Notes: generated from the sequence alone by a model not told the origin. A stretch of DNA of 64,000 bases from Cervus elaphus (GCF_910594005.1 NC_057848.1:140068155-140132154), one strand, 5' to 3'. Numbered from the stretch's first letter, positions 34,785 through 46,652 are shown. A program made the numbers and translations.

Positions 34785-34954
34785 TTACATGTAGAGGAGA
34801 GCTGTAATAAAGAGTTTGATTCAATTTTTGATGTGTGATTACTAAATGCTTTCAAGCTTCACCCTTCCCTTTTTTCCTTCTGACCCACACTGGGGCAAGC
34901 TGAGAAAAATATCTGGGTTTTCCTTTTGATTCAAAGGGTAAATTCAAACTATGA

Positions 34955-35750
34955 TTCAGTTCAGTTCAGTTCAGCCACTCAGTCGTATCCGACTCTTTGC
35001 GACCCCATGAATTGCAGCACGCCAGACCTCCCTGTCCATCACCAACTGCTGGAGTTTACTCAAACTCATGTCCATCGAGTCAGTGATGCCATCCAGCCAT
35101 CTCATCCTCTGACGTCCCATTCTCCTGCCCCCAATCCCTCCCAGCATCAGGGTCTTTTCCAATGAGTCAACTCTTCGAATGAGGTGGCCAAAGTATTGGA
35201 GTTTCAGCTTCAGCATCAGTCCTTCCAATGAACACCCAGGAATGATCTCCTTTAGGATGGACTGGTTGGATCTCCTTGCAGTCCAAGGGACTCTCAGGAG
35301 TCTTCTCCGACATCACAGTTCAAAAGCATCAATTTTTCGGCACTCAGCTTTCTTCACAGTCCAACTCTCACATCCACACATGATCACTGGAAAAACCATA
35401 GCCTTGACTAGATGGACCTTTGTTGGCAAAGTAATGCCTCTGCTTTTTAATATGCTATCTAGGTTGGTCGTAACTTTCCTTCCAAGGAGTAAGCGTCTTA
35501 ATTTCATGGCTGTAATCACCATCTGCAGTGATTTTGGAGCCCAAAAAAATAAAGTCTGACACTGTTTCCACTGTTTCCCCATCTATTTCCCATGAAGTGA
35601 TGGGACCAGATGCCATGATCTTAGTTTTCTGAATGCTGAGCTTTAAGCCAACTTTTTCACTCTCCTCTTTCACTTTCATCAAGAGGCTTTTTAGTTCCTC
35701 TTCACTTTCTGCCATAAGGGTGATGTCATCTGCATATCTGAGGTTATTGA
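34955..35750 (-). mobile_element. BovB LINE 3' fragment, 0.8 kb
   Basis: Minus-strand BovB from just before the YADD box (35736-35725) to the (TTCAG)n tail. Three overlapping minus-strand frames (35455-35715, 35313-35582 and 34971-35228) cover the C-terminal region with at least two frameshifts; this copy is otherwise close to the others. Confidence 0.94.
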
Positions 35751-36120
35751 TTGGCTCAGCCTAAATGAGGAAATGACCCAGCCTAACCTTCTAACTTCCT
35801 GAAAACCCTGTGTCAGTCACTACTCTCTGCTCAATCCTTTTGAACTTGCCTTAGTAGTCTTCCCAGCTTTCCCAATAAAGCCTCAGGATGTGAATGAAAA
35901 TCTTTCTTGGCGTGTGTGTGTGTGTGTGTGTGTTTTCAACAGTCTTGACATCTAAACTAAATTTTGAGAGAGGATCCAATTCATCTGTAAAGAATGACCA
36001 AAACAAGAGTGAAGTCCCTACATGGAAGAATCCTGAGTCCCAGAGTGACTTAATAGAGCTCTCCACCGCTTATCTAATTGAACTCTGATGTAAGTGAGGA
36101 ATAATTTTATTAGGTCAATC
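35751..36120. other. Unassigned sequence, LTR-like tail possible
   Basis: Directly upstream of the BovB 5' break. It holds an AATAAA at 35874-35879, followed 30 bp later by a (GT)11 run (35911-35933). The layout is reminiscent of an LTR R-U5 region, but no TG..CA borders or duplication were seen, so the class is open. Confidence 0.35.
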
Positions 36121-36134
36121 CACTGATATTTAAG

Positions 36135-36326
36135 AGCTTCCCTTGTGGCTTAGCTGGTAAAGAATCTGCCTGCAATGCAGGAGACCTGAGTTCGATCCCT
36201 GGGTTGGGAAGATCCCCAGGAGAAGTGAAAGGCTACCCACTCCAGTATTCTGGCCTGGAGAATTCCATGGACTGTATAGTCCATGGGATCACAAACAGTC
36301 GGACACAACTGAGCAACTTTCACTTT
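36135..36326 (+). mobile_element. Bov-tA SINE
   Basis: Complete SINE from 'agcttcccttgtggcttagc' to 'gagcaactttcactt'. Flanked by 'cactgatatttaag' / 'cactgatagttaag' (36121-36134, 36327-36340), 13 of 14 identical. Confidence 0.95.
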
Positions 36327-36504
36327 CACTGATAGTTAAGCCCAATCTAACATGAATAATGCAGAAACTAGAACCTTGACATGGAGTGTTTCTATAACAA
36401 AGCTAAAAATTTGCCATTGGAAGTTGAGAGAAGGCATGAGGTGGCAAGGAACCTAATATCAGATACTAGAAAGATGGCATGCTATATATTTAGAAACAGT
36501 CAAA

Positions 36505-36683
36505 GGACGTCCCTGGTGATCCAGCGGCCAAGACTCCACAATCCCAATGCAGGGGACTCAGGTTCGATCCCTGGTTGGGGAACTAGATCCCATATGCCAC
36601 AACTAAGAAGAGCCGAAATGCCGCAACTAAAGATCCTGCGTGCCACAACTAAGATCTGGTGCAGCCAAATAAATAAATAATTA
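36505..36683 (+). mobile_element. CHR-type tRNA SINE with (AAAT)n tail
   Basis: Reads 'ggacgtccctggtgatccag', 'ggttcgatccctgg', 'ggggaactagatcccatat', a run of 'gccacaactaa'-like repeats and an 'aataaataaataa' tail. Confidence 0.88.
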
Positions 36684-37860
36684 TTAAATTTCGTTACAAG
36701 GAGATTAACTTTAAAAAAAGAAATGGTAACATTTTTGCTTGGAAAAAATAGGAGGCAGACAAAAGACCACTGAGCTTATACTTTGAAGGAAAGAAGTTGA
36801 AAAGCAAACTTTAATAGAGCAGATTTTTTGTTAGTAGCTTTATTTGGTTTAAAAAACTGTGAGAGTGCTGAGTTCTGGAAATAATGTCTATTTTAATGGT
36901 TAATATAAATGTAGTATAGAAAACTGCATAATTCACAGTCTTACAGTTCTGGGGGAAAAAAAAAACAGGAGCTTCCAGATTCCACAGTAGTGAGAGTAAA
37001 AATGGTTTTAATCAACAAAGATCTAATGAGATTTCTCAGTTGAACAGAGTGTCTCTGCCTTATAGCCAAAGGTCAGATTAACGGTATACCCTCCTCCACT
37101 CAAACATGATAGCCTCTAGGTATATTCCATTACACTGAAAGAACCATACAAAGGGTAAGTGAGTACAGAAATAAGGCAGATACGAAAACAATGACTAGGA
37201 AATAATTGTTAAAGAGGTCACTGGCATGTGGAACTGACTGGAAAAACACAGATCAGAAACCTACCAGGTTTTTGAGGGAATTCTATTACTAAATCAACCA
37301 AAATGTTCATCTGCCAAAGAAATGTAACTTTCCAGAGAATCTTAAAATAATCATGGCAGAAGAAGGAGACTACAACAGTTACACAGCACTCTAGGAAGGA
37401 ATACTCTTCAAAACTTAATTTTGATGTCACCAAGAAGAATCATGGATGGAGAAGAACCTCAGAGAGGAAATCCAGGGGCTAGGAAGAACAGTGAACTAAG
37501 AAGTTCTTCCCTCAGCCAAGAGTCTGGACTTTCATGATGTTTATTCATTGGAATTTTATAAATGAATGCATAAAGAGCTGCTGTGTGCTTCCATTCGTTC
37601 CCTTATAATTAGGGATGGTTATTATTGTGATTGTGCTCCTGTTTCAACATTTTTTTAGATGTGGTGTGAAGAGCAGACTGCTTCTCTTTTGAGCTTATAG
37701 GCTGTTGTAACACAAGGATTCTCATCAGTATTGGATGTACAGGACTCTGCAACACCCAGAGATCCTAAACTTTGAACTGGATAGAATAACTGGTGGAAGT
37801 CAGAGATCTCTCCCTGGAAAAGTAGAATAAGTTTTACACATGATTACCAGAATGGTAGAC
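36684..37860. other. Unassigned sequence
   Basis: About 1.2 kb without a recognised repeat or gene. Confidence 0.5.
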
Positions 37861-38255
37861 TCTTGTAGAAACTGACTAGATACTCACCAAACCCACTCCT
37901 TCTTCTGAGGCAACTACATCTATATTCTACTTGCTAAACTGAACTCCCCAGCCTCCTTGAATCTATGTGGACTCATATGACTAGTCCTTGCCAGAGGAAA
38001 GAAGGTGGCAGTAGCATGCCATTTCTAAATGAAGGCGTTTAAAGATGAGTGTAACCCACGTTCATGCTTCACATCTACTCCTTCTGCTGACTGGATGTTA
38101 TAATGGCAATCATGAAATCATTTGTTCAGTTACTCAGCATGAAAGGAGCTTGGAGACTTTCATCACCTATGGAGGAGAGCCACCTGACCAGACTTTGCAT
38201 GCATGAGAATTAAACCATTATTATGTTAAAGCCCTCAAAGATTTGTGTGTGTATG
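37861..38255 (+). mobile_element. Old MaLR-like LTR, same family as 10536-10925
   Basis: Landmarks in order: 'aactccccagcctccttg', 'ctagtccttgccagagg', 'tctgctgactggatg', 'gaggagagccacctgacc', 'gagaattaaaccattattat' and 'gttaaagccctcaaagattt'. The last part is a decayed AATAAA signal region. The family name is uncertain. Confidence 0.5.
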
Positions 38256-38560
38256 TGACCAAAAAAAAAAAAAAAATAACCTTAACTGCCCAGATTGACT
38301 GCCACAAATATAGTTTTTTTTTTCTTCATAAAAATAGTATATTGGTAGTGGCAGAGTCTGGGGAACTTAGCACTAGCTTTTGTCACAAACAACTTTAAAA
38401 AGGAAAAGCACTACATGTGTCATAAAGCAGTAATTTGAAAATATATATTCCTCTATACAGATACAAGCAGCAGATAAGTTCACAGGTTTAAGCCATATTT
38501 TCCTTAATTTTCCCTTATTTCATGTTTAAGTTCTATTTCATTAGAGGCTCTTCAACAAGG
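38256..38560. other. Unassigned sequence with A16 tract
   Basis: Contains a pure A tract at 38261-38276 right after the LTR-like element; otherwise nothing recognised. Confidence 0.45.
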
Positions 38561-38765
38561 CATGAAGCAGGGCACCCAAAGCCAGTGCTCTGGGATGACC
38601 CAGAGGAATAGGGTGGGGAGGGAAGTGGATGGGGGGTTCAGGATGGGGGGATACATGTATACCTGTGGCCAATTCATGTTGAAGTATGGAAAAACACATC
38701 ACAATATTTAAAGTTTAAAATAAATTTATTTTAATCTTTCAATTAAAATAAATTAATTAATTTAC
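38561..38765 (+). mobile_element. L1 3'-UTR tail
   Basis: Matches the ruminant L1 3' end ('gctctgggatgacccagagg', G-rich purine block, 'tacatgtatacctgtggcc', 'aattcatgttgaagtatgg'). A degraded A/T-rich tail follows. Confidence 0.88.
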
Positions 38766-38974
38766 AAAAAAGCAAGACAATGAGCCCTGATACCTCATGT
38801 TTGATGGAGTATTTACTGGACAGGATGAAAGTAGTTAGAGTACTGTGGATCCAGCAGCACTGAGATCCCAGACGTGATCTACTGGGTTGCCCAATACACT
38901 AACTTGTCCTAATAAATGCCTGTTTATGTCACTTTTGTCTGTTTTAGAAACTATCATGTTTTGAATATCACTAT

Positions 38975-39317
38975 CAGTTCAGCTCAGTCACTCAGTCGGG
39001 TCTGACTCTGTGACTCTATGGAATGCAGCATGCCAGGCTTCCCCATCCTTCACCAACTCCTAGAGCTTGCTCAAACTCATGACCATCTACTCGGTGATGC
39101 CATCCAACCATCTCATCCTCTGTCATCCCCTTCTCCTGCCTTCAATCTTTCCTGGCATCAGGGTGTTTTCTAAGGAGTCAATTCTTTGTATCAGGTGGCT
39201 AAAGTATTGGAGGTTCAGCTTCAGCATCAGTCCTTTCAATGAAGCTTCAGAACTGATTTCCTTTGGTTTGATCTCCTTGCAGTCCAAGGAACTCTCAAGA
39301 GTCTTCTCTAACACCAC
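38975..39317 (-). mobile_element. BovB LINE 3' end, perfect 10-bp duplication
   Basis: A 343-bp 5'-truncated BovB tail in minus orientation. The target 'atatcactat' is intact on both sides (38965-38974 and 39318-39327), so borders are exact. Confidence 0.96.
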
Positions 39318-39327
39318 ATATCACTAT

Positions 39328-41145
39328 AGCCTATCCAATATTCCCTAAAACCACTGCCAGGCTTTTAGGGCATGGAACCAGCAATTCATAGCATCATCTT
39401 CTATGTTTGTGCCTAACAGCAGGGTATGGTAGTAGTCATCTAGTCAATAATTTCATGTTTTACCATCTCCCCCCTTTTCTGAGGTACGACTCACTGGATG
39501 CCCTTTGCAAATTTAAATCCCTTTTGACTAAACAACAGGCTACCTTCTTTTTTTCTCTTCACCTTTCTATAATCTGCAGTGAGTATCTGATGTTAAATGA
39601 AATGAATGATCTGGGGTAACCTCCCCCACTGTTGGGGTTCAGACCTCATTTCAAGGACAACAGAGCACACCGGGGATTTTTTTTTCTTTTATAGAAGAAG
39701 AATATCCACACTAAATTTACAACGGACTATATTTAGACCTCTCCAGTATAGGTAATTCTTAACTTTAAATATCATTAAATGTCAAAATCATCCATCATTT
39801 GATTTTTTTTAGCACAAGCAGGAAAAGATTTGACTTCTCCTTAAACCTGAAACAGAAAAAAAAGTACATGTCTGTCTCCACACACACACATATTTTACAA
39901 CACCACAAGCAGAAGGCACTAGAGGCAGCACAGAGTGAAGGTCACTGGCTTACTGTGTAGCCAGCTAATCAATTTGTTGGGAATTAATTAAGACCTCCCA
40001 AGCTAGGAGATAAGGAGGAGATATCAAGAAGGTGTTATGATCCATAATTCCTATCTAGTTTGGGCAAAACATTCCTGAAACTTTTCTGGTTAGGGACAAA
40101 AAGAATTAAAGAAAAAAAGAAAAATAGAAGTGATCCAGTGTTTTTTGCCTTGATGCTACTTCATGTTCCTTCATTTCAGTCCAATGACTGTTGTCATGCT
40201 TGTTCAGTTCTCTCTCCCTGATGAAGACTGGCTGTCTGGTATTGATGATAATTGTGTAGTATGTCTGACTAACAGTCTCTAGGGATGTCTCCTTCTTGGC
40301 AGAGATGACAAGAAACAGCAGGGAGACTTACTCGAGATGGAATGGAAAGAATACAAAAGTGAGTTTGAGCACAAAACAGGAAAACAAAGATAGCAATAAG
40401 AAAAAGGAGCCTTAGAATGGTAATGCTTGATACATTTTAAAGACCATTGTGTTTTTTCCATCCAAGGAAACTGAGACCCAGAGATAATAGAGGGATTGCT
40501 GATGACTACAACTATTTCCAGATTTGGTATATTTTTGTTACTCTTGGTTATCTATAAAAACTGTGTCAGAGAACTAATCTCAGAGGTGACAATTCTACCA
40601 CTGAGGAAAAGTTTCCCTCTTAAGAAGATTTTCTCTGCTCATTCGCCTGTTCTTACTTTCTCCCTCCAACTCTCAGTTATCCAATTTTGAGCAATTCTGC
40701 TTACCAGAGCTATTGTTTTAAAGGGCTACTGTTGCTTAAGGCACCAGAATGTCACAGAAATATCTCACTGCTTACCTCTATGGTACCTTCCTAGACAAGA
40801 GAAAAAGACCATTTGAAAGAAATAATGTAGTTTTGGTAATTTTTGCTTTTTCTGGTTCTCTAAACAACACTGATGTTGATCCACTTCAAGACACAAGCAT
40901 CCTACTGCTGGAAAACCAGGTCTGTGAGGATTAGTGCTGGGACCCCGCCTCTGGCATTTGTATTACCACAGTCATTTCTCCACACTGGGGGCAAAAATCT
41001 GCACGGGGTGAAAACTGGCACTCCCAGGTAAATCCCATAGCGCATGGCTTTCCTGTCTATATCTGCCTTGTTGATTAATTAAACCTGTTGTTTCCTCCTT
41101 CCTTTCATTGAGATCCAATTTTTTTAGGATGTGCTCAAGTAACAC
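39328..41145. other. Unassigned sequence, 1.8 kb
   Basis: No gene recognised. A short stretch near 40465-40490 ('aaggaaactgagacccagag') resembles MIR in reverse orientation. Frames at 40496-40690 and 40749-40934 have no known domain. Confidence 0.45.
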
Positions 41146-41820
41146 GTTGAAAGTGAAAAGCGTGTCTCTTTCAGATCTGGTTTCCTCTGTGTGTATGCCC
41201 AGAAGTGGGATTGCTGGGTCATATGGCAGTTCTAATTCCAATTTTTTAAGAAATCTCCACACTGTTCTCCATAGCGGCTGTACTAGTTTGCATTCCCACC
41301 AACAGTGTAAGAGGGTTCCCTTTTCTCCACACCCTCTCCAGCATTTATTGCTTGTAGTATATTATCTAGGGTGAAACAGATCACCAGCCCAGGCTGGATG
41401 CATGAGACAAGTGCTCGGGCCTGGTGCACTGGGAAGACCCAGAGGGATCGGGTGGAGAGGGAGGTGGGAGGGGGGATCGGGATGGGGAATATATGTAAAT
41501 CCATGGCTGATTCATGTCAATGTATGACAAAAATCACTACAATACTGTAAAGTAATTAGCCTCCAACTAATAAAAATAAATGAAAAAAAAAAAAGAAAGT
41601 GAAAAGGGAAAGTCAAAGTGAAGTCACTCAGTCGTGTCTGACTCTTTGCAACCCCATGAACTGTAGCCTACCATGATCCTCCGTCCATGGGATTTTCCAG
41701 GCAAGAGTACTGGAGTGGGTTGCCATTTCCTTCTCCAGGGCATCTTACCAACCCAGGGATCCAACCCAGGTCTCCCGCATTGTAGGCAGACGTTTTACTG
41801 TCTGAGCCACCAGGGAAGTC
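41146..41820 (-). mobile_element. Bov-tA SINE, 3' tail split by an L1
   Basis: The SINE body (41607-41820) ends in 'gagccaccagggaagtc'. Its (GAAAGT)n-like 3' tail continues to the left of the L1 insertion at about 41146. L1 entered this tail and duplicated 'gaaagtgaaaag'. Confidence 0.82.
41161..41594 (+). mobile_element. Short L1 with 5' inversion and perfect 12-bp duplication
   Basis: 41161-41360 is late L1 ORF2 in reverse orientation ('gcccagaagtgggattgctg', 'cattcccaccaacagtgtaa'). 41361-41594 is the ruminant L1 3' UTR in sense, with poly(A) at 41583-41594. 'GAAAGTGAAAAG' is identical at 41149-41160 and 41595-41606. The nick site implied on the bottom strand (5'-TTTC/AA) fits L1 endonuclease preference. 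Confidence 0.95.
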
Positions 41821-42840
41821 TGTTGATCCTTCCTAATGATGAAAATCCAGAAATTTTCCTTTAGTTCACTGGCTATGGAATGCTCATAAGACTCCCAGGG
41901 GCTGTGGTGACTTTGTTTCTAACAAAGTTGCTGTTGTTGTTGTTGCTTTAATCTTGCTTGATTTTGATTTTGACACTAGCATTCACTGACCTTGATATTT
42001 GCCTTGTCTTTTACCTCTCTTGGGTGACACAATTCTGTTAAAAGATTAATAAAATCTTAATAAGATCCTTTAGCAATGAAAAAAAAAACTCCTTAAACTA
42101 TGCTGATGAAACCATTTTGCACTTCAAAATTTAGTCCCATTATTCTCTAATTGGAAAAGTAGCAGGCTCCTCTAGTTGCACTACAGTTCCAGATATCAAG
42201 TTCTTGACAAAATTGCTAAATTGCTGTGTTTAACTGAAACAATTGCTTCCTGGGCTTATAATCAGGAATTATTCAACGTGTCCTAAGACCACACATTCAT
42301 TAGTATAAAATACACTGCTTCAAATCAAATGGGGCTAAAATATCTACTAACTTTTTTACTCAAAACTTTACTTCAGTGAACAACTGTTTTAATTTAATAG
42401 AAAGAGAAATTATGAGAGTATAAAGCAACTTAGTTTTACTCTTCTGAGAAATGGATTTTGTAAAGTGTAAGTGACTGTACTGTGTATATAGAATAACACA
42501 CACCTGACACAATTGTAATGCTTACACAGTGAAACAGAGAGTCAAGAATCATTCTTGAATCACACTTAGTTTCTTTAGGATGACAAGAAATAATATTATT
42601 TGAAAGTCTCATGTTTGTAACTCATTTGATTCTGATGAATATTTAATTACCTCAGGTCTTTTTTGGAGGTTAAGCTTTTGGAGGTTTTAGCTTCAAATAT
42701 GAAACTAAAATTTAAAACTCTATTTCATAAATTTCACTAACATCATGAAGAATGATACTTTTATCCTCTAAAACAATCTTGGTTCCTTTTAAAGATAGCT
42801 AAATTTTCCAAAATAAACTTTCATTACAGAAGTTTTATTT
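41821..42840. other. Unassigned AT-rich sequence
   Basis: About 1 kb without a recognised repeat apart from a short (TGT)n run at 41929-41946. Confidence 0.5.
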
Positions 42841-44128
42841 TTAAAAATCATCAGGACACTCTCTAACACCATGTACAAAAATAAAGTCAAAATGGATTAA
42901 AGACCTAAACGTAAGATGGGATACCATAATACTCCTAGAGGAAAACACAGGCAGAACACTCTAACACAAATTTTAGCAATATTTTTTGGATCCACCTCCT
43001 TAAGTCAAAGAAATAAAAGCAAAAATAAACAAATGCGACCTAATTAAACTTACAAGCTTTTCCACAGCAAAGGAAACCGTGAACAAAACAAAAACGCAAC
43101 CTACTGAATGGGAGAAAATATTTGCAAATGATAAGACCACTAAGAGATTAATATACAACATATATAAACAGCTCATACAACTCAACATCCTAAAACAATG
43201 AGATTCAAAAATGAGCAGAACTGAATAGACATTTTTCAAAGAGGATATGCAGATGGCTATCAGGCACATGAAAGATGCTCAACATCACTAATCATCAGGG
43301 AAATGGAAATCAAAACCATGAGTTTGACTGTTTGAATGGCTATCATCACAAAGGACACAAAGAATGTTCAAGAGGATATGAAGAAAAGGGAAGCATAGTA
43401 CACTGTTGGTGGGAATGTAAATCGGTGCAGCCACTAGGGAAAACAGTTTGGACGTTTCTCAAAGAACTGAAGACAGAACTATCATATGATCCAGCAATTC
43501 CACTCCAGGCTATAAATCCAAAAGAAACAATAACACTAATTCGAAAAGATATGTACACTTCATGTTCACAGCAGCACTATTTACAATAGCCGAGGTATGG
43601 AAGCAACCTAAATGTTGACTGGCAGATGAATGGATAAAGAAGATGTGGTACATATATACAACGGAATACTACTCAGCCATAAAAAAAAACAAAATTTTGC
43701 CATTTGCAGCAATATGAATGGACTTGAAGGGCATTATCCTTTTTTTTTTTGAAGGGCATTATTAGTTAAACAAGTCAGAGAAATAAAGAAAAATACTGTG
43801 AGATATCACTTATATGTGGAATCTAAAAATTATGCCAAACTGGCAAATGTAACCAAAAAAAGAAGCAAACTCACAGAGAAAAAACTAGTGGTTACCAGTA
43901 GGGAGAGGGAAGAGAGTAGGGGTAATATAGGGATAGGAAATCAAGAGGTACAAACTGTCAGGTATAAAATAAGCTACAAGGATGTACCATACAACATGGG
44001 AAATATAGCCAACATTTTATAATAACTATAAATGGAGTATAACCTTTAAAAATTGTGAAACACTATACTTACACCTATAACATACAATATTGTGCAGCAA
44101 CTGTAATTCAATTTTAAAAAATAAAGTA
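42841..44128 (+). mobile_element. L1, late ORF2 and 3' UTR, sense
   Basis: Continuous sense L1 from 'accatgtacaaaaataaagt' through ORF2 end ('ccagcaattccactccaggc', 'ggaatactactcagccat') to a 3' UTR ending in 'caattttaaaaaataaag'. Many stops and frameshifts; the 104-codon frame at 43275-43589 is an ORF2 remnant. A T-tract micro-insertion is at 43738-43748. Confidence 0.92.
43724..43762. repeat. T tract flanked by 14-bp perfect direct repeats
   Basis: 'ttgaagggcattat' occurs at 43724-43737 and 43749-43762, separated only by 'cc' and nine T (43738-43748). L1 has this motif once, so the repeat plus T tract is a later insertion. Confidence 0.85.
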
Positions 44129-44784
44129 ACTTAGCCTAGAGATAAAAAATAATTTTTAAATCTCAGTTTAATTTTTTCTGTGATATAGAATATGCAGCTG
44201 TAATATAAAGAGATTTTCTTTTAAAAAAAAATAAAGATCATTAAACAAAACGTTGACTATTGAAAGTATTGAGCCCAGGAATGGTAGACACACAAAAAAG
44301 AACTTTAAAATCATGATGTTAGACTTTTCTTCCTTTTTAATACACATTCAATGATATAAGTTTGCTCAAAGCACTGCTTTTGCTATATCCCACAAATTTT
44401 GGTAAGTTGTATTTTTATTTTGTTCAAAATATTTTAAAATTTCATATTTTGTGTGCTCTGTGTGCTATTTACAAGTGTGTTGTTTACTCTCCACATATTT
44501 TGGAATTTTCCAAATATCTGTCTGTTATTTATTTCCAGTTTAATTTTACTGTGGTCTGAGAGCAGACATTACATGCTTTCTATTTTTTAACTTGTAAGAT
44601 GTGTTTTATGGCCCAGAGAGTGGTCTATCTCAGTATTCACTAAGTCCATATGAGCTTGAGAAGAATGTATACGATTCAGCTGCTGCTGCATGAAGCTGTC
44701 TATAGATGTCATTATACCTAGTGGATTGATGCTGTTTTCAAGTTTAGCCATGTCCTTACTGATTTTCTGCCTGCTGAATCAGTC

Positions 44785-44921
44785 CTATTTATTTATTTAA
44801 AAAAATTTTATTGGTTTATAACATAAGCTTCATGTATTCAATATTATATTTTGGCTCTGTATACACTACAGTGTACTCACCACCAAAAGTTCAGTTTCCA
44901 TCTGTCACCATACTATGGTCT
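44785..44921 (-). mobile_element. L1 3'-UTR fragment nested in L1
   Basis: 'ggctctgtatacactacagt' and 'gttcagtttccatctgtcac' belong to an L1 3' UTR in reverse orientation, out of place in the surrounding ORF2. 'gtcctattt' / 'gtccattt' at the ends may be the duplicated target. Confidence 0.75.
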
Positions 44922-45296
44922 GTCCATTTCTGGAAGGTGTTGGAATCTCTAACTACAATAATGGATTCGCCTATTTCTCTTTGCAATTCTATTTGGTTTT
45001 GACTCAAAGAACCTGATGCACTGTTCTTAGGCACATACAAGCTAAGGACTGTTATGGCTCCTTGGAGAACTGACTCTTTTACTATTATGTAATGCTCTTC
45101 TTTATCCCTGATAACTCTCCTTGCCTTGAAGTCTACTCAGTCTGAAATGAACATAGATAGCTACTTCTGCTTTCTTTTTATTAGTATTAGCATGGTTTAT
45201 TTTTCTTCATCTATTTACTTTTAATTTATATGTGACAACTTTTGTGATTCTAAAAATATTTTTATTGTTGATAGTAACTAAATGCTTCTAAATTAT

Positions 45297-45886
45297 CTTT
45301 TTTTCCTTTATTTTTTAATTGGAGGAAAAATTTTCAATGTTGTGTTAGTTTCTGACATACAAGGCAAACCAGCCATAATTATACATATGAGCCTCCCTCC
45401 CCTTGCCCCATCTCACCCCTCTAGATCACCACAGAGTGTCAAGCTGGGTTCCTTGTGTTATATAGCAACTTATCACCAGCTATCTATTTTACACATAAAC
45501 CTGTTATACAAAGTGAAGTCACAAAGAGAAAAACAAATATCATATATTAATGCATATATGTGGCTCAGCTGGTAAAGAATCCACCTGCAGTGCGGGAGAC
45601 CTGGGTTCAATTCCTGGGATGGGAAGATCCCCTGGAGAAGGGTAAGGCTACCCACTCCAGTATTCTGGCCTGGAGAATTCCACGGACTGTATAGTCCATG
45701 GGGTTGCAAAGAGTCAGACACGACTGAGTGACTTTCATTTTCACGGAATCTAGAAAAATGATATCAATGAATCTATGTGCAAGAAAGGAATGGAGACACA
45801 GGCATAGGGAACAGACTTGTGGCCACAGTGGAGGAAGGAAAGAGTGGGACAAATGGAGAGAGTAGCATTGACATATATACACTACC
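45297..45886 (-). mobile_element. L1 3' UTR with 5' inversion
   Basis: 45297-45507 is the end of the L1 3' UTR in minus orientation (T tract, 'atttttcaattggagg'-like end, 'aacttatcaccagctatcta'). From about 45508 the DNA is plus-strand 3' UTR ('aaagagaaaaacaaatatca .. gacatatatacactaccatg'). The two parts meet at 'atgtg(taaaatag)' in L1 order, so this is another twin-primed copy, made only of 3' UTR. A SINE sits in the inverted half. Confidence 0.78.
45556..45745 (+). mobile_element. Bov-tA SINE, 5'-clipped, no clear duplication
   Basis: The SINE starts inside its tRNA head ('gtggctcagctggtaaag') and ends 'gagtgactttcattttcac'. L1 sequence 'catatatgtgg' / 'ggaatctag' joins its two ends with a shared 'gtgg' and without an evident target duplication. 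Confidence 0.85.
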
Positions 45887-46288
45887 ATGTGACTTTATAT
45901 TTAAAGTGAGTTTCTTGTAGACAACATCCAGTTGGTCTTATTTTTTTTCTAATTTTGTATTTTGTATTGGGGTATAACTAGTTAACAGACAATGTTGTGA
46001 TAGTTTCAAGTAAAGAGAGAAGGTACTCAGCCATACATACACATGTATTCATCCTCCCCTAACCTCCCCTCCTTACAGGCTGCCACATAACATTGAGTAG
46101 AGTTCCCTATGCTATACAGTAGGTCCTTGTGGGTGATCCATTTTAAATGCAGCAGTGTGTACATGTCCATCTTAACTCCCTAACAATCCCTTCCCATACT
46201 TCCCCACCAACAACCATAAGATCTTTCTCTAAGTCTGTGAATCTCTTTCAGTTTTGTAAGTAAGGTTCCACATATAATGGATGTCATA

Positions 46289-46499
46289 GGGCTTCCCTGG
46301 TGGCTCAGTAGTAAAGAATCTGCCTGCAATGCAGGAGGTACAGGCAGGAGACACAGATTTGAACCCTGGGTTGGGAAGATCCCCTGGAGAAAGGAAATGG
46401 CAACCCACTCCAGTCTTCTTAACTGGAAAATGTCAATCCATGGGGTCTCAAAAGAGTCAGATATGACTGGGTGACTAAACAACAACAGCAGTAGAAGCA
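46289..46499 (+). mobile_element. Bov-tA SINE in L1
   Basis: From 'ggcttccctggtggctcagt' to 'gtgactaaacaacaacagc'. It has a small internal duplication ('caggaggtacaggcaggaga'). Flanks 'atgtcata' / 'atgccata' at 46281-46288 and 46500-46507. Confidence 0.9.
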
Positions 46500-46652
46500 A
46501 TGCCATATGATATTTCTCCTCTGTCTGACTTACTTCACTCAGTATGACATGTTGCTGCAAATGTCACTATTTCATTATTTTTAATGGCTGAGTAATATTC
46601 CATTGTATGTATGTACCACATTTCTTTATCCATTCCTCTGTCAATGGATATT

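Noticed and set aside
35751..35935. Possible retroviral LTR end with AATAAA and GT run
   Set aside because: No TG..CA borders, duplication or primer-binding site could be seen, so it was left as unassigned.
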